NCBI GenBank assembly: GCA_031430695.1
Contig: JANPBZ010000098.1
Span: 1-20,360, forward strand
Source: JAENVT01 sp031430695
GTDB lineage: Bacteria; Actinomycetota; Acidimicrobiia; Acidimicrobiales; Ilumatobacteraceae
Direction: 5' to 3'
DNA: 20,360 nucleotides
Shown: positions 7,993-16,723 of the stretch, piece by piece
Layout: each line of letters opens with the position of its first letter
Position numbering within the stretch: position 1 is the stretch's first letter
Program-made: the position numbers and the translations under genes
Notes under the pieces: model-generated
What the model saw: the letters and a program-made list of their open reading frames with translations, nothing else
The model's database searches: none
What the model was told of the DNA's origin: nothing

Positions 7993-9246
7993 CTAGATCA
8001 CGTGCAGTTCTGTGTATTGCCCGCCGACACGCTGATCGTTACCATCGCCGCGGTACTTGGTGGGGTCGGTGTTGTAGAACGGGTAGGTCCCGGCCGCAGG
8101 TGCGGTGAGGATGAGATCGCGGCTCTCGCCGGGTCCGAGCACGACTGTGTCGCCGACTGTCTGCCGTGCGGGATCGAGGTAGCGGGCGTCGCTGCCGACC
8201 GTGCGGAGTGGCACACCCGGCATCGACAGTGTCTGCTCCTCGAAGCCGAGGTTCGCCAGGCGGATCAGCACCGTTTGTCCAGCCATCGCCGTGAGCTTGG
8301 AGCTGATCGGCTGATACTGCAGGTGCGGTGCACCGGCCGGCACCTCCATGTCGCCGGTCGAGTTGTCGCGTGCGGTGCCAGGCTCCAGAGTGTCCGGATA
8401 GGCCCGGCCGTTCATCAACCAGATGTCCGGCTTGTAGTTGGTCCAGTCGGACTCCATGATGTGGGCGTCGTTCCAGTGACCACTGAAGTCGAACTCGGTC
8501 AACAGGATCGGGAACTCGACATCGAACGCGGTGTCGGCAGCGTCGTAGGCCCGGTTGGGAAACCCAGCAGGCCGAACGAACACCAGACCGGTCATACCCA
8601 TCGTGACGTGCTCGACGTCTTCGAAGTGGCAGTGATACATGTAGGTGCCGGCATCGAGCGGACGGAACACGTAGGTGAAGTCACGCCCAACCGGTACCGA
8701 CACCGACGACTCAGGCACGCCGTCGTAGAACGGGATGGCGTTGCGGAAGCCGTGCCAGTGCATGGTGTGGGCATCGCCGAGGTCGGGACGGGTCAACAGC
8801 CCCAGGTTGCTGAGCGTGACCCACAACTCCTCGCCAGCGACACACTCGATGATCGGCGCCGAGATCTGCGCCTTGCCCTGCTGCGCCTGCACTTGGCTGC
8901 GCTCGAGGCTGGTGACATCGCGGAAACCGAAGATGTAGGTGTCGAACGACTCCGGACTGCCGTCATAGATGATTGTGTCGGGGAAGTACGGCGCGATTGC
9001 CGGCAGCGTGCGGGGCATGCCCGCCCACCCGTCGGTGACGGCCAGGGCCATCTTCTTGACACCGACGCCATTGGCGGGGTTCTGACCTGCCGGGATCTTG
9101 CCCCGCGGGGCTGGAGCCTGATCACCGTCTCCCGCCGCATATGCCCCGCCAGCGGCAAGGGCGACCACTGCGCCGCTGCCGATGGCGAAGAACCCCCGCC
9201 GGGACATGACCCGACGTGCTCCCTCGTTGATGATGAGCTCGCTCAC
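7993..9246 (-). CDS. Tat-exported two-domain multicopper oxidase with type 1 copper site in domain 1
   Basis: Protein of 417 residues, exported by Tat: SRRGFFAIG (15-23), then an alanine/valine-rich segment to about 38. The GTG start at 9246 follows GGAGGGACACT and overlaps the upstream stop by 4 bp. Domain 1 holds H160-TM-H163-W-H165 (HxxHxH) and H205-C206-H207 with His213 and Met218. This is the motif pair that makes a type 1 copper plus four trinuclear ligands in multicopper oxidases. The spacing C206-x6-H213-x4-M218 differs from the usual laccase spacing. Domain 2 (about 245-417) has the scaffold (WLMNGRAYPD, VLIRLANLGFEE) but reads QTLSMPG where HxH is expected and ends without a histidine pair. 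It resembles two-domain oxidases with type 1 copper in domain 1, but the complementary histidines must come from another chain. A type-1-only electron-transfer role is the alternative. Substrate unknown. Confidence 0.88.
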   Translation of the reverse strand: MSELIINEGARRVMSRRGFFAIGSGAVVALAAGGAYAAGDGDQAPAPRGKIPAGQNPANGVGVKKMALAVTDGWAGMPRTLPAIAPYFPDTIIYDGSPESFDTYIFGFRDVTSLERSQVQAQQGKAQISAPIIECVAGEELWVTLSNLGLLTRPDLGDAHTMHWHGFRNAIPFYDGVPESSVSVPVGRDFTYVFRPLDAGTYMYHCHFEDVEHVTMGMTGLVFVRPAGFPNRAYDAADTAFDVEFPILLTEFDFSGHWNDAHIMESDWTNYKPDIWLMNGRAYPDTLEPGTARDNSTGDMEVPAGAPHLQYQPISSKLTAMAGQTVLIRLANLGFEEQTLSMPGVPLRTVGSDARYLDPARQTVGDTVVLGPGESRDLILTAPAAGTYPFYNTDPTKYRGDGNDQRVGGQYTELHVI

Positions 9247-12200
9247 AGTGTCCCTCCGCGGAAATCGTTGACCTTGGTAGTGGTCGCCACAGTCGTGCCA
9301 TTTGGCCCGAGGTAGCGCATGCCGATGCTGCCGCCGGCAGCGTTGTTACTGGCGCCGAAGCCGGTGACGTCGGCGGTGCCCAGCAGGATGGTGCCGTTGA
9401 ACACCTGCACCTGGCCAGTGCTGCTGGCCGTCGCCGTCAGGATGGCGCCAGAATTCAAGTTGATGGGGATGTTCAAGGTTGTGACGGGCACCGACGAACC
9501 ACCTGTTGCGTAGCCGACCGTTATGCGATTCAGGCGTTCGCTGTAGCGCACCTCGATGTACTTGCTCGGCGTGAGGTTGAACGTCGACGCACCGTTGGCC
9601 TTGAGGACCAAGCTGATCGAGCTGTTCACCGTGCTCGCTGGCAGCGCCGTGATGACGAAGCTGGCCTTTTGATTGGCACCGAAGGCGATCGACGTGTTGC
9701 CCCAGATCTCAAAGCCGTTGGCTCGGCCTATGGCTTCGTTCCTATTGATTCCCATCGGTGAGACGAGTGGTATGGCGTATTTCGTCCAGTCGGTACCGAG
9801 ATCGGTGCTGGGGTCTCGATCGAAGGAGTCGAGCACGACCGCCGGGGTGCCCGCCAGCGGCGGCACCAACGCCGGAAGCGGTGAGAGCTCATCGGCGCCA
9901 CGATCGACGTTGCCAACTCCGGCCGGGAAGGGCCGCGTCGAGTTGTCGATGTCGGTGTTTGGCGCATTCACCGGGAAGTAGCCGTTGGGGTTGCCGTTGT
10001 TCGGCTGGGCAGTGAGGCTGGTGCGGGTGGTGTTGACCACAACCTCCGGAGCCGTGCGGCCAGTCTCCAACAGGTGGTAGTTGGCGAGCTGGGCAACCGG
10101 TTGATCGACCGTGACGATTGCCGCTGCGCGGAAGTTGGGGAACGTCCTCCAGCTGGCGACCGACACCTGCGTGTCGAACACCGCCTTGAACTGCACCTTG
10201 GCGATGCCCGATGCCGAACCGGTCTGCAGATTTGCAGACTGCGGGACCGTGACGCCCCCTGTGCCGAGCACGAAACCGGTACCACCTTGATACAGCACAT
10301 CCGCCGCATTCGAGTCGACGAGCGAACCGTAAACTCGCGGCGTACCGCTGCCATCGGTGGTGCCCACGTCCCATCGCAGGATCTGCCTGGGGTCGCCGGG
10401 GAGACCGATGCCGGCAACACCAGTTGACGTCCACTCGCCTGCACGGTTGTCGGCGAAGATGTTGTTCAGGATCACCGGGTTGGAGAACTTCGGCGAAACC
10501 GCCGCACCGTAGAGCGAGTTGAGACGAGCCTGCAGCAGCGAGCTGTTCGCACCGGTCGACACTCCAGCGGGTGCCGGACTGCCGTCACTGGTCATCGCCG
10601 TCGCCGTCGTGATGTTCTTGACGATGGTGTTGTTGACAATTTCCACCCGGGGTGTGTCGTCGATGGCGATGCCGCCCCCTTCGTGGGTTGCCACGTTGTT
10701 GGCGATGATGTTGTCGTTGACATTCATCCTGAAGTTGCTGGGACCTGCGGCCATCAGGAAGCGCACGCCGCCGCCGTCGTCGTTGCTCAGGTTGGCGATG
10801 ATCTCGTTGTGATCGATCTGAATGTCACCTGCACCCGCAGACAACACCGTGTTGTTGGCGGGAATCTCGCCGCCGATCATGATGCCGCCGGCCTCGTCGT
10901 AGGCCTGGTTGAAGTACACCTTGTTGTGGTGGATGCGCCCACCAGGGCTGCGGCCGTAGTGGCTGATACCACCGCCGTACTCCGCGCTGAAGTTGCCGCA
11001 GATATCGTTGTAGCCGACCTCATAGTCGTTGGAGCCGTAGAACAGCCCGATGGCACCGGCAAACATCGTGCCGCCGTTGGCGACGATGCGGTTGCGAAGG
11101 ATCCTGATGTCGCCGGTGTTGTTGGTCGAGGTTGCCTGGGTGGTGCCGAGCTCGGGAGTGCCGATTCGGATAGCGCCACCGAACGAGCCACCATTGGACA
11201 CCAGCACGTTGTTGGTGATTCGTGTGTTACGACCAAAGTTGGTGACGAAGATGCCACCACCTTGTGCCTCGACAACAGCCGGGCGAGGAGTGCCGTTGGG
11301 GCCGCCGCCGAGGAAGTTGAGGTTGGTCGGGAAACCCTGCTGGTCGCCGCCTGTGATGGTGAAACCGTCGATCGCCGGGTTGAAATTGCCGTTGAACTGG
11401 TTGGTTGTCTCCGGACGGACATAGATCACCTGACCGGCGGGGTCGACCGGCTCGGCTCCGTTAGGGGCGCCAGCTTTCTGCAGGCCCTGAACAAGCGTCT
11501 GCCAGGATTGGAAGTACACGCCGTCATCGGCTGCACCCGCGCTCCACAAGTAGCGACCGTCGATGCGTGAACCGGGAGTTCCCGCGCCGCCGGCGCCAAT
11601 GCCTTGCAGCTTGACCCGGTTGTGGATGACAACATTCTCGAAGTAGGCGCGATCCGGATTGAAGTCTGCGTACCGGTCAGAGAGGTTCGGGTAGACGACG
11701 ATGATGACGTTGCCGTTGTTGTTGTTGTTGTTGCCGCCGAGCACATCTGCGGCGTTGATGGCACGCTGGATCGCGCGGGGCCCACTGCCGTCGATCGGAT
11801 CGTTGTCCGGATCGAACCGCTGCGCTGTGGCAGGACTCGTTACGTCAGCGCCCCCCAGATCCCTGACCTCGAAGACGGGCGGGTTGTAGCCAGGGCCGCG
11901 GAGGTGGAACGTGACGCCGTTGGTGGCCGTTTGGCCATTGGCGCCGACAACTCGCAAGTTGTAGGCCCCGGCGGTGGTCAAGCTTCCAGGCAGCGTGAAC
12001 GAGATCGACGTATCACTGCTCCAGTTGACCAAGCCCTCCGGCAAGGCAAACTCGTTGTTGCCGAGCGTGAAGATCACCTGACCCTCGGCGATGCCAAAGG
12101 ATTTGCCTGTGATGGTGAACGTCTCGCCGGTGCCCACGTCGGCGTACGGCTTGTTGATGGTGAAGAACTCGGGCTGAGCGGCCGGCACTGCGCAAGCAGG

Positions 12201-15200
12201 CGGGTATGTGCCCTGACTGCCAGGAAGCTGGAACGATGCTGCAATACGGGTTGGCGCCTGGTCAACGGGGTGCACCACGCCGGCCCAACCCTGGAAGTTG
12301 GTGCTGATCGTGCGGTACTGCGGGTTGAACAGCGGTCGCCCGCCTTGGCCATTGTTGGGTGCGTCCACCTGGCCCGGGTCGTTGCCGATCAAGCGGTAGA
12401 CGTTGGGGCACACGCCCGATGGAGTCGGACAGGCGATTGTGGCGGTCGAGGGCAACAGTGCCTCGTAGTAACCGTTGTAGTCGCTCTCTGCCGTGTAGAC
12501 GTGACGACCAGAGAAGTCGTAGATGCCCACCGGCACGTTCTGCATACCGGCCTTCTCGCCGAAGACCGTGCTCTTCGGGTTCGTCGAGACGCTGAGGTCG
12601 TCGATGATGTAGCCGACGAAGCGGGTCGGGATCGGCACATCGGTGTAGATGTGGAAGATCGGGGCGATCGAACGTCGCGGCTGAACCCTGATGAGCTTGA
12701 CGTCACAGTACGGCCGCGACAGGCCCTCGACCGGCGTGCCGCCGTTGTCGTTGAGGGTTGGGTTGGGCTGGTAGTCAGCACCTACCGGGTTGGTGGTGTT
12801 GATCACGTGCTGGCGGCCTGCGCATGGTACGTCGACGGTCTTGGCGCGGTAGTCGTTCTGCGCGACAGGCGTTGGCGGGCCGCTGGGACCCGACTGGTCC
12901 CAACCCCACGGTCCCTGCGAGACGTAGCTGTCGCCGGTGAACACGTTGACTGCCGTCTCGTCGGTGAACTTGTAGGCGGTGGTGTTGCCACCGGCCACGA
13001 CGGGGCTGGCAGGCGGAATAGCCTCGACGAGGTAGTCGCCAGTGTTGAGGTCGCCGAAGCCGTAGTTGCCGTCGACCGCACCATCTTCACCGAACTGCAC
13101 GCTCATCATCGGCGCCTCGAAGCACGGGTAGTCAGCTTCGCCGCCGGCGTAGTCGCCGGGCACCGATTGCGGCAGCACCTGGCTGTATGCCGGGGTGCCA
13201 TCGGCGGTACGAGCAACGCAACCGTATGGGCGCGTCCAGCTCTCGGTTTGCTGCGTGGTGGGCTCATCGAGATTGTTGGGCACCGGATCGCAGCCGACGC
13301 CAAGCTCGTCAATGGTGCCGTACTCGTCCTCCGGGCGGGCGCAACCGCCGGCGCCGAATTGCTTCACAGCGCCGTTCGCTGCGGGAATATAGTTGCCGGT
13401 GGAGTCTTTGTGCGGAACCCACAACTGCATGGTCACGCCAGGGACGCCGGGCTGCCAGTCCTCTGAGGCGGCGTTGCGAGGGTTCAGTTCATTGCGGGTG
13501 ACGTCGTATTGGACCGTGCCGACGATGCCACCGTTCTCGTCCGGTGCGTACGGCAGCACACCGACGTCGAACTTGCCGCCAAGTCCGAAGATGTTGAGCA
13601 CGTTCCAGTCGACCTGGTCGGTGAGCTGAGTATGGGGCGTTGGGTTGTTGCCGAGCGTCCAGGTTGCTCCGGTCGTGTGGTATCCGCTGTGGTAGGCCTC
13701 GAGGATCAGGAACTGTCCGAGCGGGTACGCCGCCATATCCCATTCGCCTTCGGAGTTGGTGACGGCGCTGGCCTGACCCTGGTCGTTGAGCGTGTTCACG
13801 CGTGTTCGCAATGTGAGCCCGAACTCGGGCACGCCCGGCTCCTCGTAGGGGGTGCCGACTCCGTCTCGCTTACCGTTGGCGTTCCTGTCGAGGAAGACCG
13901 AGCCTTCGAGGTCGGTGAACCAGCCAGCCAGGGGGAACGAGCCGATGTCTACTGTTCCACCCGTGTTGCCGTTGTCCGACCGGCCGTCGCCGACAGTGAC
14001 CTGCACGAAGTCGAGAATTCGAATCTGCGACTCGTCCCAAACCGTCAGGGTGTAGGTGCCATCGGGAACATTGTCGAGCTGGAAGGTGCCGTCGGCGTCG
14101 GCGCGCTGCACGATCTGCGCCTGATCCGTCGGGCCGACACAGCCTGACAAGCAGGCCAGCGAGACCCAGCCGTCCTCGACCGGCGCCTGGAGCTCCGTGC
14201 CCGTGCCGCCGCCCCAGATGTTGCCAGGGTTGGGGAGACCGGTCGTCTGGGCGACGTAGGTGCGCCCGATCATGAGCTTGCCCTTGACCTTGCCAGGCAC
14301 CGCTGCGTTGTTCAGCACGTCTTGGCGCTGAACAAACCCGAACGTGACGAAAGGGACGTTCTCGCCGCCGACGACCAACTCGGTGTCGTAGCCGGTGGAG
14401 CCTTCCATGTTCCAGGTGTCCCAGTCGTGGCCGCCCTCGAGCGTCGTCGTCTGGATCCACTTGTTGGCGGACTCGGCATTGTTCTGTGGGTCGGGCGGAA
14501 TGACCGTCACCGCGTAGCGGTTCGGTCCGACGTTCGGGATGGTGATCGTGCCTTCCCTGTCGGAGATGCACTGCGTCGTGCCGCCGGCCAACTGGCCACC
14601 GGTTGCGCCGCCGTTGTTCAAGACGACCGGGATGGGTCCGCTATCACCGTCGAAGATCATCTCTTCGAAGTCGTCGGTCAGCGTCGCGGTGCCGTTGTCG
14701 TTCGTCCGTGTCTGGTACTCGGTGCACAACGGGTTGCCGTACACATCGAAGTTGACCTCGCCGGCGATGTCGCTCATCTGGGCCGTGAAGCCCGACATGT
14801 TGTTGCGCTCCGGAGTGTTGGGCCCGGGATCGCCAGGTCCGTTGGCCGGCACATAGGTCTCGGGCACACCGTCGAACTGGCCGTTGGTCGAGGCATTGTC
14901 GTTGAAGACCTGTACGCGCACGGTCACCGAAGGCAACGGCAGCGGGTTCATCTTCACGACGACTGTTTGGTCGACCTCATTGACGGTGAAGTGGGCGCCG
15001 TCGATCTTGTAGCCGTCGGACATCACCGAGACGAGGTACTTGCCGTTCGGCAGCGTCAGGCCGCCGCTGGGGATGTCGCCCTGGTCGCCGCTGGCAACGA
15101 TCTTGCTGTGGCCGTCGATGGCCCGGACAGATGGCCACGTGCACAGATCCGGGTACACCTCACCGTTCGGACCGGGATAGGCAGTTCCGGCGGTGGGGGT

Positions 15201-15488
15201 GTTGGCATCTTGCGCACTCGTGGGCAGGCACTTCGACGGATCGAAGGTGACATCGCCGATCGAGTCCTCGTTGATCAGCCACTTGAAGTCGCCCACGGGG
15301 GCGCCCTCCGTGACGGCAAAGTCGCGGAACGGCTCCTGGGGAGGGCTGGAGTACGCCGCCAGAACCTCGAAGGAAACGTTGCCGTCGCCTGCCGCCGATA
15401 CCGGCGATGCTCCAACCGACCAATCCAAAACAGTGACTGCGCACAGGCAAACAATTGCCAATACGCGTGAAAGCAGCTTGGTGCTCAC
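9243..15488 (-). CDS. Giant secreted modular protein with SdrD-like, IPT/TIG and parallel beta-helix domains
   Basis: Protein of 2081 residues, first in the operon. The GTG start at 15488 follows GGAAGGGACGGGC. Signal peptide 1-32 (ASPVSA). Residues about 140-520 contain carboxypeptidase-regulatory-like beta modules (ADADGTFQLDNVPDGTYTL near 460). About 525-600 is an SdrD B-like module with the calcium-type loop DRNANGKRDG. Further such modules run to about 1100. About 1105-1192 is an IPT/TIG fold (TGKSFG). About 1235-1690 is a right-handed parallel beta-helix with repeated GGGI and NN-I-N turns, close to pectate-lyase/Omp-like surface repeats. About 1880-2081 is a concanavalin/laminin-G-like tail starting VVLDSFDRD. 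No LPXTG, PEP-CTERM or C-terminal membrane helix is present; the chain ends FRGGTL. I see no catalytic motif. A surface or matrix scaffold for the copper proteins translated directly after it is the likely role. A polysaccharide-binding or lyase role is possible. Confidence 0.85.
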   Translation of the reverse strand: MSTKLLSRVLAIVCLCAVTVLDWSVGASPVSAAGDGNVSFEVLAAYSSPPQEPFRDFAVTEGAPVGDFKWLINEDSIGDVTFDPSKCLPTSAQDANTPTAGTAYPGPNGEVYPDLCTWPSVRAIDGHSKIVASGDQGDIPSGGLTLPNGKYLVSVMSDGYKIDGAHFTVNEVDQTVVVKMNPLPLPSVTVRVQVFNDNASTNGQFDGVPETYVPANGPGDPGPNTPERNNMSGFTAQMSDIAGEVNFDVYGNPLCTEYQTRTNDNGTATLTDDFEEMIFDGDSGPIPVVLNNGGATGGQLAGGTTQCISDREGTITIPNVGPNRYAVTVIPPDPQNNAESANKWIQTTTLEGGHDWDTWNMEGSTGYDTELVVGGENVPFVTFGFVQRQDVLNNAAVPGKVKGKLMIGRTYVAQTTGLPNPGNIWGGGTGTELQAPVEDGWVSLACLSGCVGPTDQAQIVQRADADGTFQLDNVPDGTYTLTVWDESQIRILDFVQVTVGDGRSDNGNTGGTVDIGSFPLAGWFTDLEGSVFLDRNANGKRDGVGTPYEEPGVPEFGLTLRTRVNTLNDQGQASAVTNSEGEWDMAAYPLGQFLILEAYHSGYHTTGATWTLGNNPTPHTQLTDQVDWNVLNIFGLGGKFDVGVLPYAPDENGGIVGTVQYDVTRNELNPRNAASEDWQPGVPGVTMQLWVPHKDSTGNYIPAANGAVKQFGAGGCARPEDEYGTIDELGVGCDPVPNNLDEPTTQQTESWTRPYGCVARTADGTPAYSQVLPQSVPGDYAGGEADYPCFEAPMMSVQFGEDGAVDGNYGFGDLNTGDYLVEAIPPASPVVAGGNTTAYKFTDETAVNVFTGDSYVSQGPWGWDQSGPSGPPTPVAQNDYRAKTVDVPCAGRQHVINTTNPVGADYQPNPTLNDNGGTPVEGLSRPYCDVKLIRVQPRRSIAPIFHIYTDVPIPTRFVGYIIDDLSVSTNPKSTVFGEKAGMQNVPVGIYDFSGRHVYTAESDYNGYYEALLPSTATIACPTPSGVCPNVYRLIGNDPGQVDAPNNGQGGRPLFNPQYRTISTNFQGWAGVVHPVDQAPTRIAASFQLPGSQGTYPPACAVPAAQPEFFTINKPYADVGTGETFTITGKSFGIAEGQVIFTLGNNEFALPEGLVNWSSDTSISFTLPGSLTTAGAYNLRVVGANGQTATNGVTFHLRGPGYNPPVFEVRDLGGADVTSPATAQRFDPDNDPIDGSGPRAIQRAINAADVLGGNNNNNNGNVIIVVYPNLSDRYADFNPDRAYFENVVIHNRVKLQGIGAGGAGTPGSRIDGRYLWSAGAADDGVYFQSWQTLVQGLQKAGAPNGAEPVDPAGQVIYVRPETTNQFNGNFNPAIDGFTITGGDQQGFPTNLNFLGGGPNGTPRPAVVEAQGGGIFVTNFGRNTRITNNVLVSNGGSFGGAIRIGTPELGTTQATSTNNTGDIRILRNRIVANGGTMFAGAIGLFYGSNDYEVGYNDICGNFSAEYGGGISHYGRSPGGRIHHNKVYFNQAYDEAGGIMIGGEIPANNTVLSAGAGDIQIDHNEIIANLSNDDGGGVRFLMAAGPSNFRMNVNDNIIANNVATHEGGGIAIDDTPRVEIVNNTIVKNITTATAMTSDGSPAPAGVSTGANSSLLQARLNSLYGAAVSPKFSNPVILNNIFADNRAGEWTSTGVAGIGLPGDPRQILRWDVGTTDGSGTPRVYGSLVDSNAADVLYQGGTGFVLGTGGVTVPQSANLQTGSASGIAKVQFKAVFDTQVSVASWRTFPNFRAAAIVTVDQPVAQLANYHLLETGRTAPEVVVNTTRTSLTAQPNNGNPNGYFPVNAPNTDIDNSTRPFPAGVGNVDRGADELSPLPALVPPLAGTPAVVLDSFDRDPSTDLGTDWTKYAIPLVSPMGINRNEAIGRANGFEIWGNTSIAFGANQKASFVITALPASTVNSSISLVLKANGASTFNLTPSKYIEVRYSERLNRITVGYATGGSSVPVTTLNIPINLNSGAILTATASSTGQVQVFNGTILLGTADVTGFGASNNAAGGSIGMRYLGPNGTTVATTTKVNDFRGGTL
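11715..11732 (-). repeat. Six AAC codons (Asn6) in the giant protein
   Basis: A (GTT)6 tract on the plus strand encodes six consecutive asparagines flanked by GG and GNV, at about residue 1252, where the beta-helix begins. Length changes would stay in frame, so slippage would alter a linker rather than switch the gene off. Confidence 0.8.
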
Positions 15489-15883
15489 GCCCGTCCCTTC
15501 CGTCCTCTTTGTCTCTGGAGCCGTCCGCTACCGAGAGTGCCGGGACTATAACCAGAGGCTTAGGTCCTTGGCAATGGGTAAATCCACTCTCTGGTCAATG
15601 CGACGCCGACGCCTGCCGCCGGAATGACATCGATCGAGATTTAAAAGGCCAGTTCAAAGGGCATTTCTGCAGTAGATGACGCAGTCGTGTCAGGATTGCA
15701 AGAAAGCCGCAAAAGAATTCTCGGGTTCGACCGCCCTGCTTCCGCTCGTGGCTTTGCGCCCACTGTTCGTGACCTTCATCAAGACTTTATGAGACAAACC
15801 GAGCGATGGGCTGCAGACCATTGACCAGCGGGTTTTGGCCTGGTCCTGGACCCGTTGAGCCATGCGTGATCTACGGTTGTGTC
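15489..15883. other. Divergent intergenic region between the copper operon and the LLM oxidoreductase
   Basis: About 395 bp. The left 60-90 bp hold the operon leader and promoter (listed separately). The rest (about 15600-15883) contains no gene I can support; an AT-richer patch ATTTAAAAGG lies near 15640. The LLM oxidoreductase promoter must lie at its right end but has no clear consensus boxes. Confidence 0.6.
15545..15574 (-). promoter_or_regulatory. Sigma70-type promoter of the copper operon
   Basis: On the minus strand TTGCCA (15574-15569) and TATAGT (15550-15545) each match the sigma70 consensus at five of six positions, with an 18-bp spacer. Transcription would start near 15537, giving a leader of about 50 nt with GGAAGGGACGGG just before the GTG start. 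No other convincing promoter is visible in the tight gaps between the six genes. Confidence 0.65.
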
Positions 15884-16723
15884 ATGGTCGCATTCGGAAT
15901 CAAGACGCCGCCGCAGCATGGGCCGTGGGCCGACTTCCTCGATGTGTGGCGGGCTGCCGACGACATGGAGATCTTCGAGTCGGCGTGGACCATGGACCAC
16001 TTCTACCCCCTCACTCCCCCGCTCGACGGTACCCACCTGGAGAGCTGGACGGTGCTCGCGGCCCTTGCCCAGGCGACCAAGCGGCTGCGGATGGGATGCA
16101 TGGTCAACGGCATGCACTACCGGCACCCGGCTGTCACCGCCAATGCCGCTGTCACCCTCGATCACATCTCCGGCGGCCGGTTCAATCTCGGCCTCGGCGC
16201 CGGCTGGTTCGAGCCCGAGTCCAATGCCTACGGCATTCCGCTCGGCTCGCTGAAGGATCGCTTCGATCGCTTCGACGAGGGTCTGGAGGTGATCGTGTCG
16301 TTACTCACCAACGAGTACACCGACTTCGACGGTCGCTACTACCAACTCGCCAACGCACGCTGCGAACCGAAGCCGGTGCAGTCGCGCATCCCGATCGTGA
16401 TTGGGGGTCGCGGCCCAACGCGTACGCTGCCGGCGGCCGCGCGCTGGGCCGACATGTGGGACCTTGCCGGTCCCGACAGCCCTGCGATGTGGAAGGCCAC
16501 CAGCGACATTCTCGACGAACGGTGCGCCGCAATCGGTCGAGACCCTGCAGCGATTCGTCGCTCCGTGCATCTGATGTGGGCCGACGACGCCGACCCCTCG
16601 GCGATGGCAGCGACTGCCGCCGATTACGCCGTAGCCGGCGTCGATCTGGTGATCTTTTCGATGCGGGCTCCGTATCAGGCGTCCCGGCTCGAGCCGCTGG
16701 CCGCTGCGCTAGCAGCAACGTGA
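15884..16723 (+). CDS. LLM-class F420-dependent oxidoreductase
   Basis: Cytosolic TIM-barrel oxidoreductase of 279 residues in the luciferase-like (LLM) family, probably using coenzyme F420 as hydride carrier. Seen: AWTMDHFYPL (35-43), where family members hold the cofactor face; HISGGRFNLGLGAGWFEPE (94-112), the most conserved LLM signature; and PIVIGGRGPTRTLPAAARWADMW (170-192), the phosphate-binding GG loop. Length matches typical actinobacterial members. The ATG at 15884 is chosen because the protein aligns from MVAFGIKTPPQ; an upstream in-frame ATG at 15806 would add 26 unlikely residues. There is no Shine-Dalgarno before 15884, so a leaderless transcript is possible. The gene meets the ArsI-like gene tail to tail with 15 bp of overlap. 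The substrate cannot be told from sequence. Confidence 0.88.
   Translation: MVAFGIKTPPQHGPWADFLDVWRAADDMEIFESAWTMDHFYPLTPPLDGTHLESWTVLAALAQATKRLRMGCMVNGMHYRHPAVTANAAVTLDHISGGRFNLGLGAGWFEPESNAYGIPLGSLKDRFDRFDEGLEVIVSLLTNEYTDFDGRYYQLANARCEPKPVQSRIPIVIGGRGPTRTLPAAARWADMWDLAGPDSPAMWKATSDILDERCAAIGRDPAAIRRSVHLMWADDADPSAMAATAADYAVAGVDLVIFSMRAPYQASRLEPLAAALAAT

Noticed and set aside
6650..9315. Long plus-strand open frames (414 and 476 codons) over the two multicopper-oxidase-like genes
   Set aside because: They are shadows of genes with clear copper motifs on the other strand and have no convincing starts or domains.
11715..11732. Phase-variation tract (GTT)6
   Set aside because: Each unit is three bases, so gain or loss cannot switch the frame.
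11604..13466. 620-codon plus-strand open frame antisense to the giant protein
   Set aside because: It lies wholly inside the 2081-residue gene, whose product has a signal peptide and recognisable domains. The antisense product is a Val/Asp/Arg-rich mirror of its codons with no domain. Long antisense frames are expected at this GC content.
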